From NCBI RefSeq assembly GCF_024347535.1, contig NZ_AP025497.1, positions 1,984,001-2,048,000 of the forward strand: 64,000 bases of DNA. The letters run 5' to 3'. The translations under genes and the position numbers were made by a program. The stretch comes from Vibrio kanaloae (GTDB lineage: Bacteria; Pseudomonadota; Gammaproteobacteria; Enterobacterales; Vibrionaceae). The notes beneath the pieces were generated by a model that was given only the letters and a program-made list of their open reading frames with translations, was not told where the DNA came from and searched no databases. This document shows, in pieces, positions 51,969 through 61,415 of the stretch (position 1 is the stretch's first letter; every line of letters starts with the position of its first letter).

Positions 51969-52646
51969 TTAGCTAAGTGGTCTTAAGTAAGCAAGGAAAC
52001 GTTTCTCGGCGAATTTGAAAATCGCGATGATGATAAACGTTAGCGCCATGTAGAACAGGCCTGCCGTTAGGAAAGACTCGAATGGAGCGTAGTAACGTGA
52101 GTTAACCAAACGCGCAGCTCCGGTTAGATCCATAATGGTTACGATACCCGCAACGGCTGAACCGTGAAGCATGAAGATAACTTCGTTACTGTACGCTGGT
52201 AGTGCGCGACGTAGAGCACTTGGCAGAATAATACGTCTATAAGTCTTCGCTGTACTCATGCCGTATGCTTTTGCCGCTTCAACTTCACCTTTTGGCAAGC
52301 CATTGATCGCACCGCGGATAATTTCGGCAGTGTATGCAGAAGTATTAAGAATAAATGCGACTAATGCACAGAACCATGCGTTTTCCCATAATGTATCTTT
52401 TACCGGGAAAAACTGATCCATTCCGTAGTAGATCAGATACAACTGTACCAGTAATGGCGTACCACGAAAGAAATAGATGAATGACCAAGCAGGGGCATTA
52501 ATTAGCATATTGGGGCTATTGCGAGAGATAGCTAATGGTATGGCAACAAATAAGCCAATGATCAAAGCTAAGCAAACCATCCAAGCCGTTGTCCATAAAC
52601 CACTAAGGTAAATCGGCAGGCTTTCAATTATCAATGAAAAGTCCAT
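51969..52646 (-). CDS. Basic amino-acid ABC transporter permease (HisM/AotM/ArtM type)
   Basis: A 225-residue inner-membrane permease with five predicted segments and the BPD_transp_1 domain. FRGTPLLVQLYLIYYG near residue 62, NTSAYTAEIIRGAINGLPKGEVEAAKAYGMS (the EAA loop, split at GEVEAAKAYG, contacts the ATPase) near 100-128, and LPSALRRALPAYSNEVIFMLH closely match E. coli HisM. GAGGT lies before the ATG. It is the last gene of the four-gene operon, two bases after the other permease gene. Confidence 0.92.
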   Translation of the reverse strand: MDFSLIIESLPIYLSGLWTTAWMVCLALIIGLFVAIPLAISRNSPNMLINAPAWSFIYFFRGTPLLVQLYLIYYGMDQFFPVKDTLWENAWFCALVAFILNTSAYTAEIIRGAINGLPKGEVEAAKAYGMSTAKTYRRIILPSALRRALPAYSNEVIFMLHGSAVAGIVTIMDLTGAARLVNSRYYAPFESFLTAGLFYMALTFIIIAIFKFAEKRFLAYLRPLS

Positions 52647-52648
52647 AA

Positions 52649-53389
52649 CTACCTCGCGTGGATACTGAATTTACGTTCAACCAGCTTAAGCAAGCCCGTC
52701 GAAACACTGGTGAAGAATAGGAAGATAAGCGCCACTGTCATATAGAAGGTAAATGGCATTTTGGTTGAACCTGCCGCTAATGCGCTAACACGTACCATAT
52801 CTTCTAGGCCAATAATGGAAACCAGCGCGGTAGTTTTAAGTAAAACCAACCAGTTGTTACCAAAACCCGGTAGTGCGTGACGAATCATTTGCGGTAACAG
52901 GATACGACGGAACGCTAGAACAGGTCCCATGCCATAGGCCTTTGCTGCTTCCATTTCACCGCTATCAACCGCCATGATCGCACCACGGAAGGTTTCAGCC
53001 ATGTAAGCGCCAAAGATGAAGCCTATCGTTAAAACACCAGCAACAAATGGACTGACATCAATATAATCAGGTAAGTAAGCGGTCCATTCATGGTTAGGAT
53101 CACTTGATGTGAACCACTCATTGAGCCACTCATTGATGGAGTACAAACTGTTATTTAAAAGGATTTGTCCACCAAAGAAAATCAGCATCATCAATACAAG
53201 ATCTGGAATGCCTCGAATGACGGTTGTGTAGAGGGTTGCGATGGCGCGAGCCCAACGATAAGGTGCAAGCTTTGCCAAAGCGCCTAGCATACCAAGCGCC
53301 ATAGCTAAAATCAGCGACAGTAAGGCAACTTCGATTGTAAGCACCGCCCCTTTCAGGATCGACGCTTCATATCCTTGTAAATCAAACAT
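52649..53389 (-). CDS. Basic amino-acid ABC transporter permease (HisQ/AotQ/ArtQ type)
   Basis: A 246-residue permease starting at the ATG at 53389 (MFDLQGYEAS...) with GGA seven bases upstream; a TTG four codons earlier is less likely. It has five membrane segments and BPD_transp_1 motifs: TTVIRGIPDLVLMMLIFFGG near 70-88, an EAA loop GEMEAAKAYGM near 150, and RHALPGFGNNWLVLLKTTALVS. It pairs with the HisM-type subunit to form the heterodimeric channel. It carries a longer insert around residues 95-125 than HisQ. Confidence 0.92.
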   Translation of the reverse strand: MFDLQGYEASILKGAVLTIEVALLSLILAMALGMLGALAKLAPYRWARAIATLYTTVIRGIPDLVLMMLIFFGGQILLNNSLYSINEWLNEWFTSSDPNHEWTAYLPDYIDVSPFVAGVLTIGFIFGAYMAETFRGAIMAVDSGEMEAAKAYGMGPVLAFRRILLPQMIRHALPGFGNNWLVLLKTTALVSIIGLEDMVRVSALAAGSTKMPFTFYMTVALIFLFFTSVSTGLLKLVERKFSIHAR

Positions 53390-53466
53390 AATGAATTCCA
53401 ACAGAACTGCGAAAAGTTGGTAAGACAGGGAGAGGAGACCTCTCCCTTAAGAAATGACGCTAGAGA

Positions 53467-54237
53467 TTACTGGCCGTATACATCGTAGTTGAAGTATTTA
53501 GCCGCAATATCTTGATAGATGCCTTTTTCACGTAGTGAAAGGATTGCAGCATCTAATTGTTTAGTCAGATCTTTGTCTTGCTTACGTAAAGCAATACCAA
53601 AACCTTCGCCGAACCACTTAGGGTCTGTCAGTGATGGACCAACGAACTCGTAGTCTTCACCACCTGCTTTGTTTAAAACGCCTTCTTCTAGAGCAGAAGC
53701 ATCACCTAGTACAGCAGCAACGCGACCGTTTGCTAGATCAAGGTAAGCTTCGTCGAATGAACCGTAACGAACGATCTCTACTGTGTCACCATAGTTGTCT
53801 GTTAGGTATTTATCGTGAGTTGTTGCACGTTGAACTGCAATTTTTTGACCACTTAGATCATCAAAGTTAAGGCCTGCACCTTTTTTTGCGATGAACTTGT
53901 TTGGTATAAGTGCATATTTACCAGTGAAGTCGATTTTTTTCTTACGCTCTTCCGTGATAGACATTGCCGCAATGATCGCATCATATTTACGAGCAAGTAG
54001 AGAAGGAATAATGCCATCCCAATCTTGTGCAACAATCTTACATTTCACCTGCATTTCAGTACAAAGTGCGTTAGCCATGTCGACATCAAAGCCTTTTAGT
54101 GAGCCGTCAGATTCAGTCCAACTAAATGGAGGGTAAGCACCTTCAATGCCGAAACGTACTGTTTTCCATTCTTTTGCTTGAGCTACGCCCGTTGCAGCAG
54201 TTGCAGCAAGTGCCGCGACTAATAACCACTTTTTCAT
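53467..54237 (-). CDS. Periplasmic amino-acid-binding protein of the ABC transporter (HisJ/ArtI/AotJ type)
   Basis: A 256-residue SBP family 3 protein. The signal peptide is about residues 1-21 (cleavage after AQA). The mature core shows VRFGIEGAYPPFSW, GFDVDMANALC near 49, DGIIPSLLARKYDAIIAAMSIT near 74-95 and DLANGRVAAVLGDA. The pair of cysteines CTEMQVKC (disulfide-forming) is as in HisJ/LAO proteins that bind arginine, lysine, ornithine or histidine. AGGAG lies before the ATG. The ligand is not fixed by sequence; the candidate ARG boxes upstream favour arginine. Confidence 0.9.
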   Translation of the reverse strand: MKKWLLVAALAATAATGVAQAKEWKTVRFGIEGAYPPFSWTESDGSLKGFDVDMANALCTEMQVKCKIVAQDWDGIIPSLLARKYDAIIAAMSITEERKKKIDFTGKYALIPNKFIAKKGAGLNFDDLSGQKIAVQRATTHDKYLTDNYGDTVEIVRYGSFDEAYLDLANGRVAAVLGDASALEEGVLNKAGGEDYEFVGPSLTDPKWFGEGFGIALRKQDKDLTKQLDAAILSLREKGIYQDIAAKYFNYDVYGQ

Positions 54238-54373
54238 ATCCCTACTCCTGTGATTTAGGTTTTTATGTTTTGCTAGTTTTAATATTGTGTTTGTTGTTGC
54301 TTATTAACTTACTGGTTGTGCTTCATTGTTAATACCGTCGTCATTTACCTTGGCAACGATATTTCAATTCTGA

Positions 54374-55144
54374 TTAGTAGATCGATGAGATAAATTGTTG
54401 TAATCGTTCAGATTCAGGTTCCGTAAATAGTTTAGCTGGATCGCCCTGTTCTTCCACTAGACCTTGGTGCAGGAACATCACATGGTTTGATACATCACGA
54501 GCAAAAGCCATTTCGTGAGTTACCACAAGCATGGTTCTTCCTTCTTCAGCCAAATCACGCATTACGCCAAGAACTTCACCAACTAACTCAGGATCGAGTG
54601 CCGATGTTGGTTCATCAAACAACATCACTTCGGGGTCGACCGCTAACGCTCGTGCAATCGCAGCGCGCTGTTGTTGCCCGCCGGATAAGTGTCCTGGGTA
54701 GTAGTCTTTGCGCTCATACAGCCCTACTTTCTTCAATAGTAACTCTGCATTTTCAATCGCTTGTGCTTTAGGCACACCTAATACGTGAACAGGTGCTTCA
54801 ATAACATTCTCGAGAACGGTCAGGTGAGACCATAGATTAAAACCTTGAAAAACCATTGCCAAACGAGAACGGATTCGCTGAACTTGTTTTTCATTGGTAG
54901 GAACAGAAACACCTTGACGATTATTTTTCATTTGAATTAATTCGCCATTAACCCAAATTTCGCCGGCGGTAGGTGTCTCTAAAAGATTGATACATCGAAG
55001 GAAGGTACTTTTACCCGATCCTGAAGATCCGATAATTGATACCACGTCGCCTTTATGCGCTGAAAGTGAAATTCCCTTTAAAACTTCATTTTGACCAAAC
55101 GTTTTGTGTAGATCCTTTATGTCCAGCGCTGGTACATCTTTCAT
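54374..55144 (-). CDS. Amino-acid ABC transporter ATP-binding protein (HisP/AotP/ArtP type)
   Basis: A 256-residue ABC ATPase, close in length and sequence to HisP (257). Walker A is GSSGSGKST near 41-49, the Q loop FQGFNLWSH, the signature LSGGQQQR near 160, Walker B VMLFDEPTSALDP, and the H loop VVTHEM. The start is the ATG at 55144 with GGGAGAG upstream; an upstream in-frame extension to 55234 is not supported. It is the first gene of the operon: ATPase, binding protein, then HisQ-like and HisM-like permeases. Expression is probably controlled by ArgR (see the boxes at 55252-55291). Confidence 0.93.
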   Translation of the reverse strand: MKDVPALDIKDLHKTFGQNEVLKGISLSAHKGDVVSIIGSSGSGKSTFLRCINLLETPTAGEIWVNGELIQMKNNRQGVSVPTNEKQVQRIRSRLAMVFQGFNLWSHLTVLENVIEAPVHVLGVPKAQAIENAELLLKKVGLYERKDYYPGHLSGGQQQRAAIARALAVDPEVMLFDEPTSALDPELVGEVLGVMRDLAEEGRTMLVVTHEMAFARDVSNHVMFLHQGLVEEQGDPAKLFTEPESERLQQFISSIY

Positions 55145-55251
55145 GCGCTTTCTCTCCCAAGTTTGTGAAAATGCAAGGTACTCCGACCTTTTCATGCGAT
55201 ACAAATTAGCACCACACGGATCAACATGCAACAAATTATTAACCTGGCAAA

Positions 55252-55291
55252 TTCAGAATAAATAGCACTTCACGCTGACTTATTATGCACT
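55252..55291 (-). promoter_or_regulatory. Candidate pair of ArgR (ARG) boxes upstream of the amino-acid ABC operon
   Basis: GCTGACTTATTATGCACT (55274-55291) matches the 18-bp ARG box pattern WNTGAATWWWWATKCANW at all but about two fixed positions. A second, weaker box with an intact GAATAAAT left half (55252-55270) lies directly beside it at the usual roughly one-turn-plus spacing. ArgR normally binds paired boxes and represses on arginine. The site is about 110-150 bases before the ATPase gene start. Confidence 0.45.
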
Positions 55292-55708
55292 ATGTAGCGT
55301 TTTACCCTCAATTTAATGAATGAGTTATATCAATAACTCGTAATACCCTTTCTTACATTGTTTAAATAAAGTTAACCAAAATGAGATTGTCGTAACCTAA
55401 TACTCGGTAAGGAAAACAAGTTATGTGACTAAGATGCTTTATTGCCGACAAGATATAGCGCACACATAAATATACAAGTCATTACATAAATCACAATTAT
55501 TATAAAGGGACTAGATTGTAAGAGTTTCGCTAGTAAGCAGATAGTAATTAAACAATCCAGTAAGTTTTAGGCACATCAACGAACGCTGTGGCAACAGAGC
55601 TCAAAGAAGATAGTAAACGTTAACTTGTGAAAACAAATTACATGATTCATCAATGGTACGTTAACGAATCGCTTCATTTTGTAGCTTTCTTTCACATACA
55701 CTCTTAAA

Positions 55709-55750
55709 GTGATCAAGATCAATCACCCTAAAGAGTAAGCTTGTTAAACT
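55709..55750 (+). promoter_or_regulatory. Candidate FNR-activated promoter of the DUF3360 gene
   Basis: GTGATCAAGATCAA (55709-55722) matches the FNR consensus TTGAT-N4-ATCAA at nine of ten positions. TAAACT (55745-55750) sits where the -10 belongs if FNR is centred at -41.5, the class II arrangement, with the start point near 55757. The result is a leader of about 165 bases. The remaining sequence of 55300-55700 shows no gene. Confidence 0.55.
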
Positions 55751-55923
55751 CCTCGACACACAATAAGGCATAAAAAATGCCAAATTTTTTTTTAACTTCA
55801 CAGCATAATGCACATAAAAACTGCGCAACATAGTGCTAACAAGTTAAAACTAATAAATAACGCAATTACGCGAAATTATAGAATTCAATCTTAGAATTAC
55901 TAACACAAAAATATGAGGAATCT

Positions 55924-57465
55924 ATGTCAGACGTTGTCAATAATGCGAACTCTGAAGTAGAAGAGAAAAGCTATAAAGAGCTACACCGCCCTGCTTCTGA
56001 ATTTGAGAGCCGCTCAGATTACCTAGACCACGAACTTCAAATCATGAAGCCTCGTCGTTTTGGCCTAAACCTTCCAGGCCGCGATTTCCGCTTTGAACTT
56101 GAAGACCTTGTTCCTGCACTTGCTGGCACCATTGGTATCATCGCAATGTATTCTGCAGTAATGATGTCTTGGGCTGATGGCCTCACTCAAGCTTGGGAAC
56201 ACGTAAACCTTGGTAAAGAATTTGCGATTGAAGTAGCTCGTGTAGAAATGCTTATCCCTGCACTGCTGTTCTGTATCCTTGCTTCTGGTTTCTTTAATCC
56301 AAAAGCCAACCTTGCCGGTAACCACGGCCCAATGATCCCTCTTATTGGTACCATCGCTCTAGCTGGTGCTCACCCTCTTGCATTGGCTATCCTTATCGGT
56401 ATTTTCGGTCTAATCCTAAGCTTCCTAAAAGGCGGCTCCAAGCTAGTTAACCTGACTTCAGAAGGTACTGCTGGTGGCTTGCTCATTTTCTTAGGCCTAA
56501 CCGGTACTATGAGCCAAATCAACTCAATTCAAGCATGGGCGGTTGGTCTTCAATCTTCTACTGTTGAAGCGGGTAGCATGGGTTACGTGGGTCTTATCGT
56601 TCTTGCTATTACTATTGCTATTTACGCTTTCCTAGCAAAAGTGAACAAGCGTTGGTTAGCTATCCCAGTCTGTGCGTTTACAGGCCTTGCTATTGCATTA
56701 GCATTAGGCGCTGGTTTCGATATCGTGTTCGAAACTGAAATGGGTATTCCAAACCTAAACCCTGTTTACTGGTGGGGTTCGACTTCTGAAGGTTGGATGC
56801 TTGGTTTGCCAAACATTGAACACTTTATCGCCTCTTTACCGTTCGCAATTCTTGCAGTAGCAATGTGGTCACCTGATTTCTTAGGCCACCGTATCTTCCA
56901 AGAGTTGAACTACCCTAAACGTTCTGAAAAAGTTCTGATGGACGTAGATGACACAATGACTATGTGTTCAGTTCGTCAAATGGTTGGTACTGCAGTGGGT
57001 GGTGGTAATATCACTTCTTCTTGGGGTACTTATATGATCCCAGCTGCAATTGCGAAACGTCCCATTCCTGGTGGCGCAATCTTACTTGGTTCGCTATGTA
57101 TCATTGTTGCAATTCTTGGTTTCCCGATGGACGTTGCGGTATGGCCACCAGTAATGCGTGTTGCGCTACTTGTCGGTGTATCTCTACCTCTACTGGAAGC
57201 GGGTATGCAAATGGTTAAGGATTCGAAAGATTCTCAAGCCGCTGGTATCTGTATCTTTGGTTCTGCAGTTGTTAACCCAGTATTAGCTTGGGCGTTAACT
57301 ATGCTTCTTGATAACAACGGCCTAATTGGTGATAAAGAGCGTGCGAAGCGTCTATCATTTGTAGACAAAATTGTTATCCCAGTTGGCGTTTTAGTTATCT
57401 GTCTAGTAGCAATGCTTGCAGTTGGTATGCTAGAGAGTCAGTATGGCCTAACATCTTGGCTATAA
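55924..57465 (+). CDS. DUF3360 family polytopic membrane protein, probable permease
   Basis: A 513-residue protein with a hydrophilic N-terminus (about 1-60) and 11 to 13 hydrophobic segments. It is a member of the uncharacterised DUF3360 family found mainly in vibrios. Patterns such as GNHGPMIPLIG near 137 and SEGTAGGLLIFLGLTGT near 180, with short glycine-rich half-helices, resemble anion/nucleobase permease folds, but this is inference. TGAGGAAT precedes the ATG. It lies directly upstream of pflB, where E. coli has focA, and has an FNR-type promoter. The transported substrate is unknown; formate or an organic acid is a testable guess. Confidence 0.8.
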   Translation: MSDVVNNANSEVEEKSYKELHRPASEFESRSDYLDHELQIMKPRRFGLNLPGRDFRFELEDLVPALAGTIGIIAMYSAVMMSWADGLTQAWEHVNLGKEFAIEVARVEMLIPALLFCILASGFFNPKANLAGNHGPMIPLIGTIALAGAHPLALAILIGIFGLILSFLKGGSKLVNLTSEGTAGGLLIFLGLTGTMSQINSIQAWAVGLQSSTVEAGSMGYVGLIVLAITIAIYAFLAKVNKRWLAIPVCAFTGLAIALALGAGFDIVFETEMGIPNLNPVYWWGSTSEGWMLGLPNIEHFIASLPFAILAVAMWSPDFLGHRIFQELNYPKRSEKVLMDVDDTMTMCSVRQMVGTAVGGGNITSSWGTYMIPAAIAKRPIPGGAILLGSLCIIVAILGFPMDVAVWPPVMRVALLVGVSLPLLEAGMQMVKDSKDSQAAGICIFGSAVVNPVLAWALTMLLDNNGLIGDKERAKRLSFVDKIVIPVGVLVICLVAMLAVGMLESQYGLTSWL

Positions 57466-57499
57466 ACTCTTTTACTATACAAAAGTAGTATTAAGATTA

Positions 57500-57540
57500 A
57501 AAAAAAGTTTGGGTGGCAACCCCTGCTACTCAAATTTTTT
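57500..57540 (+). terminator. Intrinsic terminator of the DUF3360 gene
   Basis: TTTGGGTGGCA-ACCCC-TGCTACTCAAA forms an 11-bp stem (two G-T pairs) preceded by A6 and followed by T6. Confidence 0.85.
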
Positions 57541-57559
57541 CAACTTTTGTTGGTATTTA

Positions 57560-57573
57560 TTGATTTAGTTTAA
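57560..57573 (+). promoter_or_regulatory. Weak candidate FNR site upstream of pflB
   Basis: TTGATTTAGTTTAA matches the FNR consensus at eight of ten positions. It is in the 308-base gap before pflB, which must hold its promoter and a long leader with an unassigned CCCT/AGGG hairpin near 57706-57717. ArcA and FNR control pfl in E. coli. Confidence 0.3.
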
Positions 57574-57773
57574 GGTTTACAGAAATTTTTTAGCGTAGTC
57601 TTGATTACATAGAGTTAAAGACAACATATAAAGAGTAGTGACAATATATATAATCATATGAAGCGAATATGCTCATACATATTGTTATTAATAAGAGTGT
57701 ACTACCCTTACGAGGGGCACTGGCTCAACAGTGTTAATGTACGTGTTTTTTCTACTAAAAAGGTAGGTATGTC

Positions 57774-60050
57774 ATGGCAGAGCAATTTGCTAAAGCTTGG
57801 GAAGATTTTGCTGCAGGTGAGTGGCAAAGCGAAGTAAACGTTCGTGATTTCATTCAAAAGAACTACACGCCGTATGAAGGCGACGAGTCTTTCCTAGTTT
57901 CTGAGGGTACTGAAGCAACTAACAAGCTTTGGTCTTCGGTAATGGAAGGTATCAAACAGGAAAACGCAACTAAGGCACCTGTAGATTTCGATACTTCTGT
58001 TATCTCTACCATCACTGCTCACGATGCAGGTTACATTGAGAAAGATCTTGAAACTATCGTTGGTCTACAAACTGAGAAACCACTAAAACGTGCCATCATC
58101 CCTAACGGTGGTGTACGTATGGTTGAAGGTTCTTGTAAAGCATACGGTGAAACTCTTGACCCAATGGTTTCAAAAATCTACTCAGAATACCGCAAAACAC
58201 ACAATGCTGGCGTTTTCGATATCTACACGCCTGATATCCTAAAATGTCGTAAGTCTGGTGTTCTGACTGGTCTTCCTGATGCATACGGCCGTGGTCGTAT
58301 CATTGGTGACTACCGTCGCGTAGCTCTATACGGTATCGACTTCCTAATGAAAGACAAGCAAGCTCAATTTGCTTCTCTTCAAGAGCAATTCGAAAACGGC
58401 GAAAACCTAGCAGAAACAATGCAACTGCGTGAAGAAATCTCTGAGCAACATCGTGCTCTAGGTCAAATCAAGCAAATGGCAGCTAAATACGGTTTCGATA
58501 TCTCTGAGCCAGCTCAAACTGCTCAAGAGGCTATCCAGTGGACTTACTTTGGCTACCTAGCTGCTGTTAAGTCTCAAAACGGTGCTGCAATGTCTCTAGG
58601 TCGTACTTCGACTTTCCTAGACATCTACATCGAGCGTGATATCGCTGCTGGCAAAATCACAGAAGACCAAGCTCAAGAAATGATCGACCACTTCGTAATG
58701 AAGCTACGTATGGTTCGTTTCCTACGTACTCCTGAGTACGATGAGCTATTCTCTGGCGACCCTATCTGGGCAACAGAGTCTATGGGTGGTATGGGCATCG
58801 ACGGTCGTACGCTAGTAACGCGTTCGAACTTCCGTTTCCTTAACTCTCTATACACTATGGGTCCTTCTCCAGAGCCAAACATCACTGTTCTTTGGTCTGA
58901 GCAACTGCCTGACGGCTTCAAACGTTTCTGTGCGAAGGTATCTATCGATACTTCTTCTATCCAGTACGAAAATGATGACCTAATGCGTCCTGACCTTGAT
59001 TCTGATGATTACGCAATCGCTTGTTGTGTATCTCCAATGATCGTTGGTAAGCAAATGCAGTTCTTCGGCGCTCGTGCTAACCTTGCGAAAACAATGCTTT
59101 ACGCAATCAACGGTGGTATGGACGAAAAACTTAAGATGCAAGTTGGTCCTAAAGAAGCTCCAATGACTGACGCTGTTCTTGATTACGATAAAGTAATGAA
59201 CCGTCTAGATCACTTCATGGACTGGTTGGCTAAGCAATACGTGACTGCACTAAACAGCATTCACTACATGCACGACAAGTACAGCTACGAAGCGTCTCTA
59301 ATGGCTCTTCATGACCGTGACGTTCGTCGTACTATGGCTTGTGGTATTGCAGGTCTATCTGTTGCAGCTGACTCACTGTCTGCAATCAAATTCGCGACTG
59401 TTAAACCAATCCGCGACGAAGATGGCATCGCAACTGACTTCGAAATCGAAGGCGATTACCCTAAATACGGTAACAACGACTCTCGTGTAGATGACATTGC
59501 TTGTGAACTCGTTTCTACGTTCATGAACAAGATCCGTAAGCTTAAGACTTACCGTAACTCTATCCCTACACAGTCAGTTCTTACTATCACGTCTAACGTG
59601 GTATACGGTAAGAAAACAGGTAACACTCCAGACGGTCGTCGTGCTGGCGCTCCTTTCGCTCCTGGTGCTAACCCAATGCACGGTCGTGATGAGAAAGGCG
59701 CTGTAGCTTCACTAACGTCTGTCGGTAAACTACCGTTTGCTGACGCACAAGATGGTATCTCTTACACTTTCTCTATCGTGCCAAACGCACTAGGTAAAGA
59801 ACAAGACAGCCAACGTGCTAACCTTGCAGGCCTAATGGATGGTTACTTCCACCACGAAGCTGGCATTGAAGGTGGTCAACACCTGAACGTGAACGTTCTT
59901 AACCGCGAAACTCTTGAAGACGCAGTTAAGCACCCTGAGAAATACCCTCAGCTAACGATTCGTGTTTCTGGTTACGCTGTACGCTTTAACTCTCTGACTA
60001 CAGAGCAGCAAGCTGACGTAATCGCACGTACATTTACTGAGTCTCTATAA
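57774..60050 (+). CDS. pflB: Formate C-acetyltransferase (pyruvate formate-lyase) PflB
   Basis: A glycyl-radical enzyme that converts pyruvate and CoA to acetyl-CoA and formate under anoxic conditions. The 758 residues have the adjacent catalytic cysteines Cys417-Cys418 in AIACCVSPM and the radical Gly733 in RVSGYAVRF near the C-terminus (E. coli Gly734). Codon use is strongly biased, as in highly expressed genes. AAGGTAGG precedes the ATG. The pflA activase is 1.3 kb downstream, with an LpxR-like gene between. Confidence 0.98.
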   Translation: MAEQFAKAWEDFAAGEWQSEVNVRDFIQKNYTPYEGDESFLVSEGTEATNKLWSSVMEGIKQENATKAPVDFDTSVISTITAHDAGYIEKDLETIVGLQTEKPLKRAIIPNGGVRMVEGSCKAYGETLDPMVSKIYSEYRKTHNAGVFDIYTPDILKCRKSGVLTGLPDAYGRGRIIGDYRRVALYGIDFLMKDKQAQFASLQEQFENGENLAETMQLREEISEQHRALGQIKQMAAKYGFDISEPAQTAQEAIQWTYFGYLAAVKSQNGAAMSLGRTSTFLDIYIERDIAAGKITEDQAQEMIDHFVMKLRMVRFLRTPEYDELFSGDPIWATESMGGMGIDGRTLVTRSNFRFLNSLYTMGPSPEPNITVLWSEQLPDGFKRFCAKVSIDTSSIQYENDDLMRPDLDSDDYAIACCVSPMIVGKQMQFFGARANLAKTMLYAINGGMDEKLKMQVGPKEAPMTDAVLDYDKVMNRLDHFMDWLAKQYVTALNSIHYMHDKYSYEASLMALHDRDVRRTMACGIAGLSVAADSLSAIKFATVKPIRDEDGIATDFEIEGDYPKYGNNDSRVDDIACELVSTFMNKIRKLKTYRNSIPTQSVLTITSNVVYGKKTGNTPDGRRAGAPFAPGANPMHGRDEKGAVASLTSVGKLPFADAQDGISYTFSIVPNALGKEQDSQRANLAGLMDGYFHHEAGIEGGQHLNVNVLNRETLEDAVKHPEKYPQLTIRVSGYAVRFNSLTTEQQADVIARTFTESL

Positions 60051-60080
60051 GCTCACGCTCAATAGACAGTAAAAACTATT

Positions 60081-60101
60081 AGCCTCGCCAATGTGCGGGG
60101 C
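60081..60101 (+). terminator. Intrinsic terminator of pflB
   Basis: AGCCTCGC-CAATGT-GCGGGGCT (one T-G pair) is followed by six T. Confidence 0.85.
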
Positions 60102-60250
60102 TTTTTTATATCTACCCTAAATATCATCAATACACCCTCGCCTAAGAAAGATTAGATTGGCCACAAAAAGCGCACTCGCATTCACTTTTTTCTACAAATC
60201 CACTCAAACTACGGTACTATTTCTGTTCATCATTTTAGAGTAACTGCTAC

Positions 60251-61252
60251 ATGAAATACCTTCGTTATTTACCACTGATTCTCCTCTCTTGTTCATCACT
60301 GGCATCTGAACGCTCTACGTTAACTTTTGCGTTAGACAACGATGGTATCTTTGGTGTCGACCAAGACTACACCAATGGCTTATTTCTGGGTTACACATCA
60401 TCAAGTATTACTCCGTACAATTGGGTGAAACCATTAAGTCTTTCTTATTGGGGCGCAAACTCTCTAGATAAGTGGGAGATCACCATTGGCCACAAAATGT
60501 ATACCCCTTCTGATATTGAATTGGAAATACCATCAGCCAATGATCGCCCATATGCCGGTTTCCTACACACAGAATTCAACTACATCAGCTTAAATCCGCA
60601 GCAAGCCCAACGCTTTAACATCACGTTTGGTACAACGGGTGAACGTGCACTTTCTGAAGACGCTCAAAAGCTAGTCCACTCGATCACGAAATCAGACGAA
60701 CCTATGGGTTGGGAATATCAAGTTGATAATGAGTACGCCGGTAGTGTGGGGTATCTGAGTCATTTCAACCTAATGCGCAATCAAGCGTTAGTAAACACTG
60801 ACTTCGAAATCTCTAACGTTTCAGAAATCAACGTGGGTAACTTTAGAAGTGATATTTCAACAGGCTTCATGTTCCGTTGGGGTACAGACTTAGGTGGCAA
60901 CTTTGGTGCAGCCAACATCACTACAGAAAACCCATTCAAACCGGGCATGATCGGCGCGTCAAACACGGGTTGGTTTACCTATGCTGGCCTTGAAGGTCGT
61001 TACCGATTTAACGACCTGACTATCGAAGGCAATCGTTCAGGTGTGGACGAGTATGCGAATAAAAACAACGAAGACCCTGCTATCTACGATGTTACATTAG
61101 AGAACATACAAGCGACAGCCGTACTGGGTTTTGCTTGGTATAACCAACACGTTGGTGCATCCTTGGCGCTAACGGCAAAAACGCCTGATTACAAAGAAGC
61201 GAAAGAGTCAGTGTACACCACGGGTGGCATCACCATGTTTGCTTTCTTCTAG
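60251..61252 (+). CDS. LpxR family outer-membrane protein (probable lipid A deacylase)
   Basis: A 333-residue protein of the LpxR (DUF2219) family, outer-membrane barrels that remove the 3'-acyloxyacyl chains of lipid A. A signal peptide (about 1-19) precedes the family start LTFALDNDGIFGVDQDYTNG, with Asn30, Asp31 and Thr41 as candidate active-site residues. NDRPYAGFLHTEF and LVHSITKSDEPMGW (the His is a candidate catalytic base) follow, and the chain ends in an aromatic (MFAFF) as barrels do. It has its own upstream gap and is preceded by a terminator, so it is probably not part of the pflB transcript. The substrate in this species is not shown. Confidence 0.82.
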   Translation: MKYLRYLPLILLSCSSLASERSTLTFALDNDGIFGVDQDYTNGLFLGYTSSSITPYNWVKPLSLSYWGANSLDKWEITIGHKMYTPSDIELEIPSANDRPYAGFLHTEFNYISLNPQQAQRFNITFGTTGERALSEDAQKLVHSITKSDEPMGWEYQVDNEYAGSVGYLSHFNLMRNQALVNTDFEISNVSEINVGNFRSDISTGFMFRWGTDLGGNFGAANITTENPFKPGMIGASNTGWFTYAGLEGRYRFNDLTIEGNRSGVDEYANKNNEDPAIYDVTLENIQATAVLGFAWYNQHVGASLALTAKTPDYKEAKESVYTTGGITMFAFF

Positions 61253-61415
61253 GTACCATAAGGCCTTTTTTCCTTTACTTTTCCAGTTTAAGAAAGGCAA
61301 TCATCTTCGTCGATGATTGCCTTTACTTTTAAAGACCTCGTTACCATTTGACCCTATTTTATGTACCGTTTTTGTAATAAAATAAGGGGCATAAATTCCT
61401 CTACGAGAATAGCTC

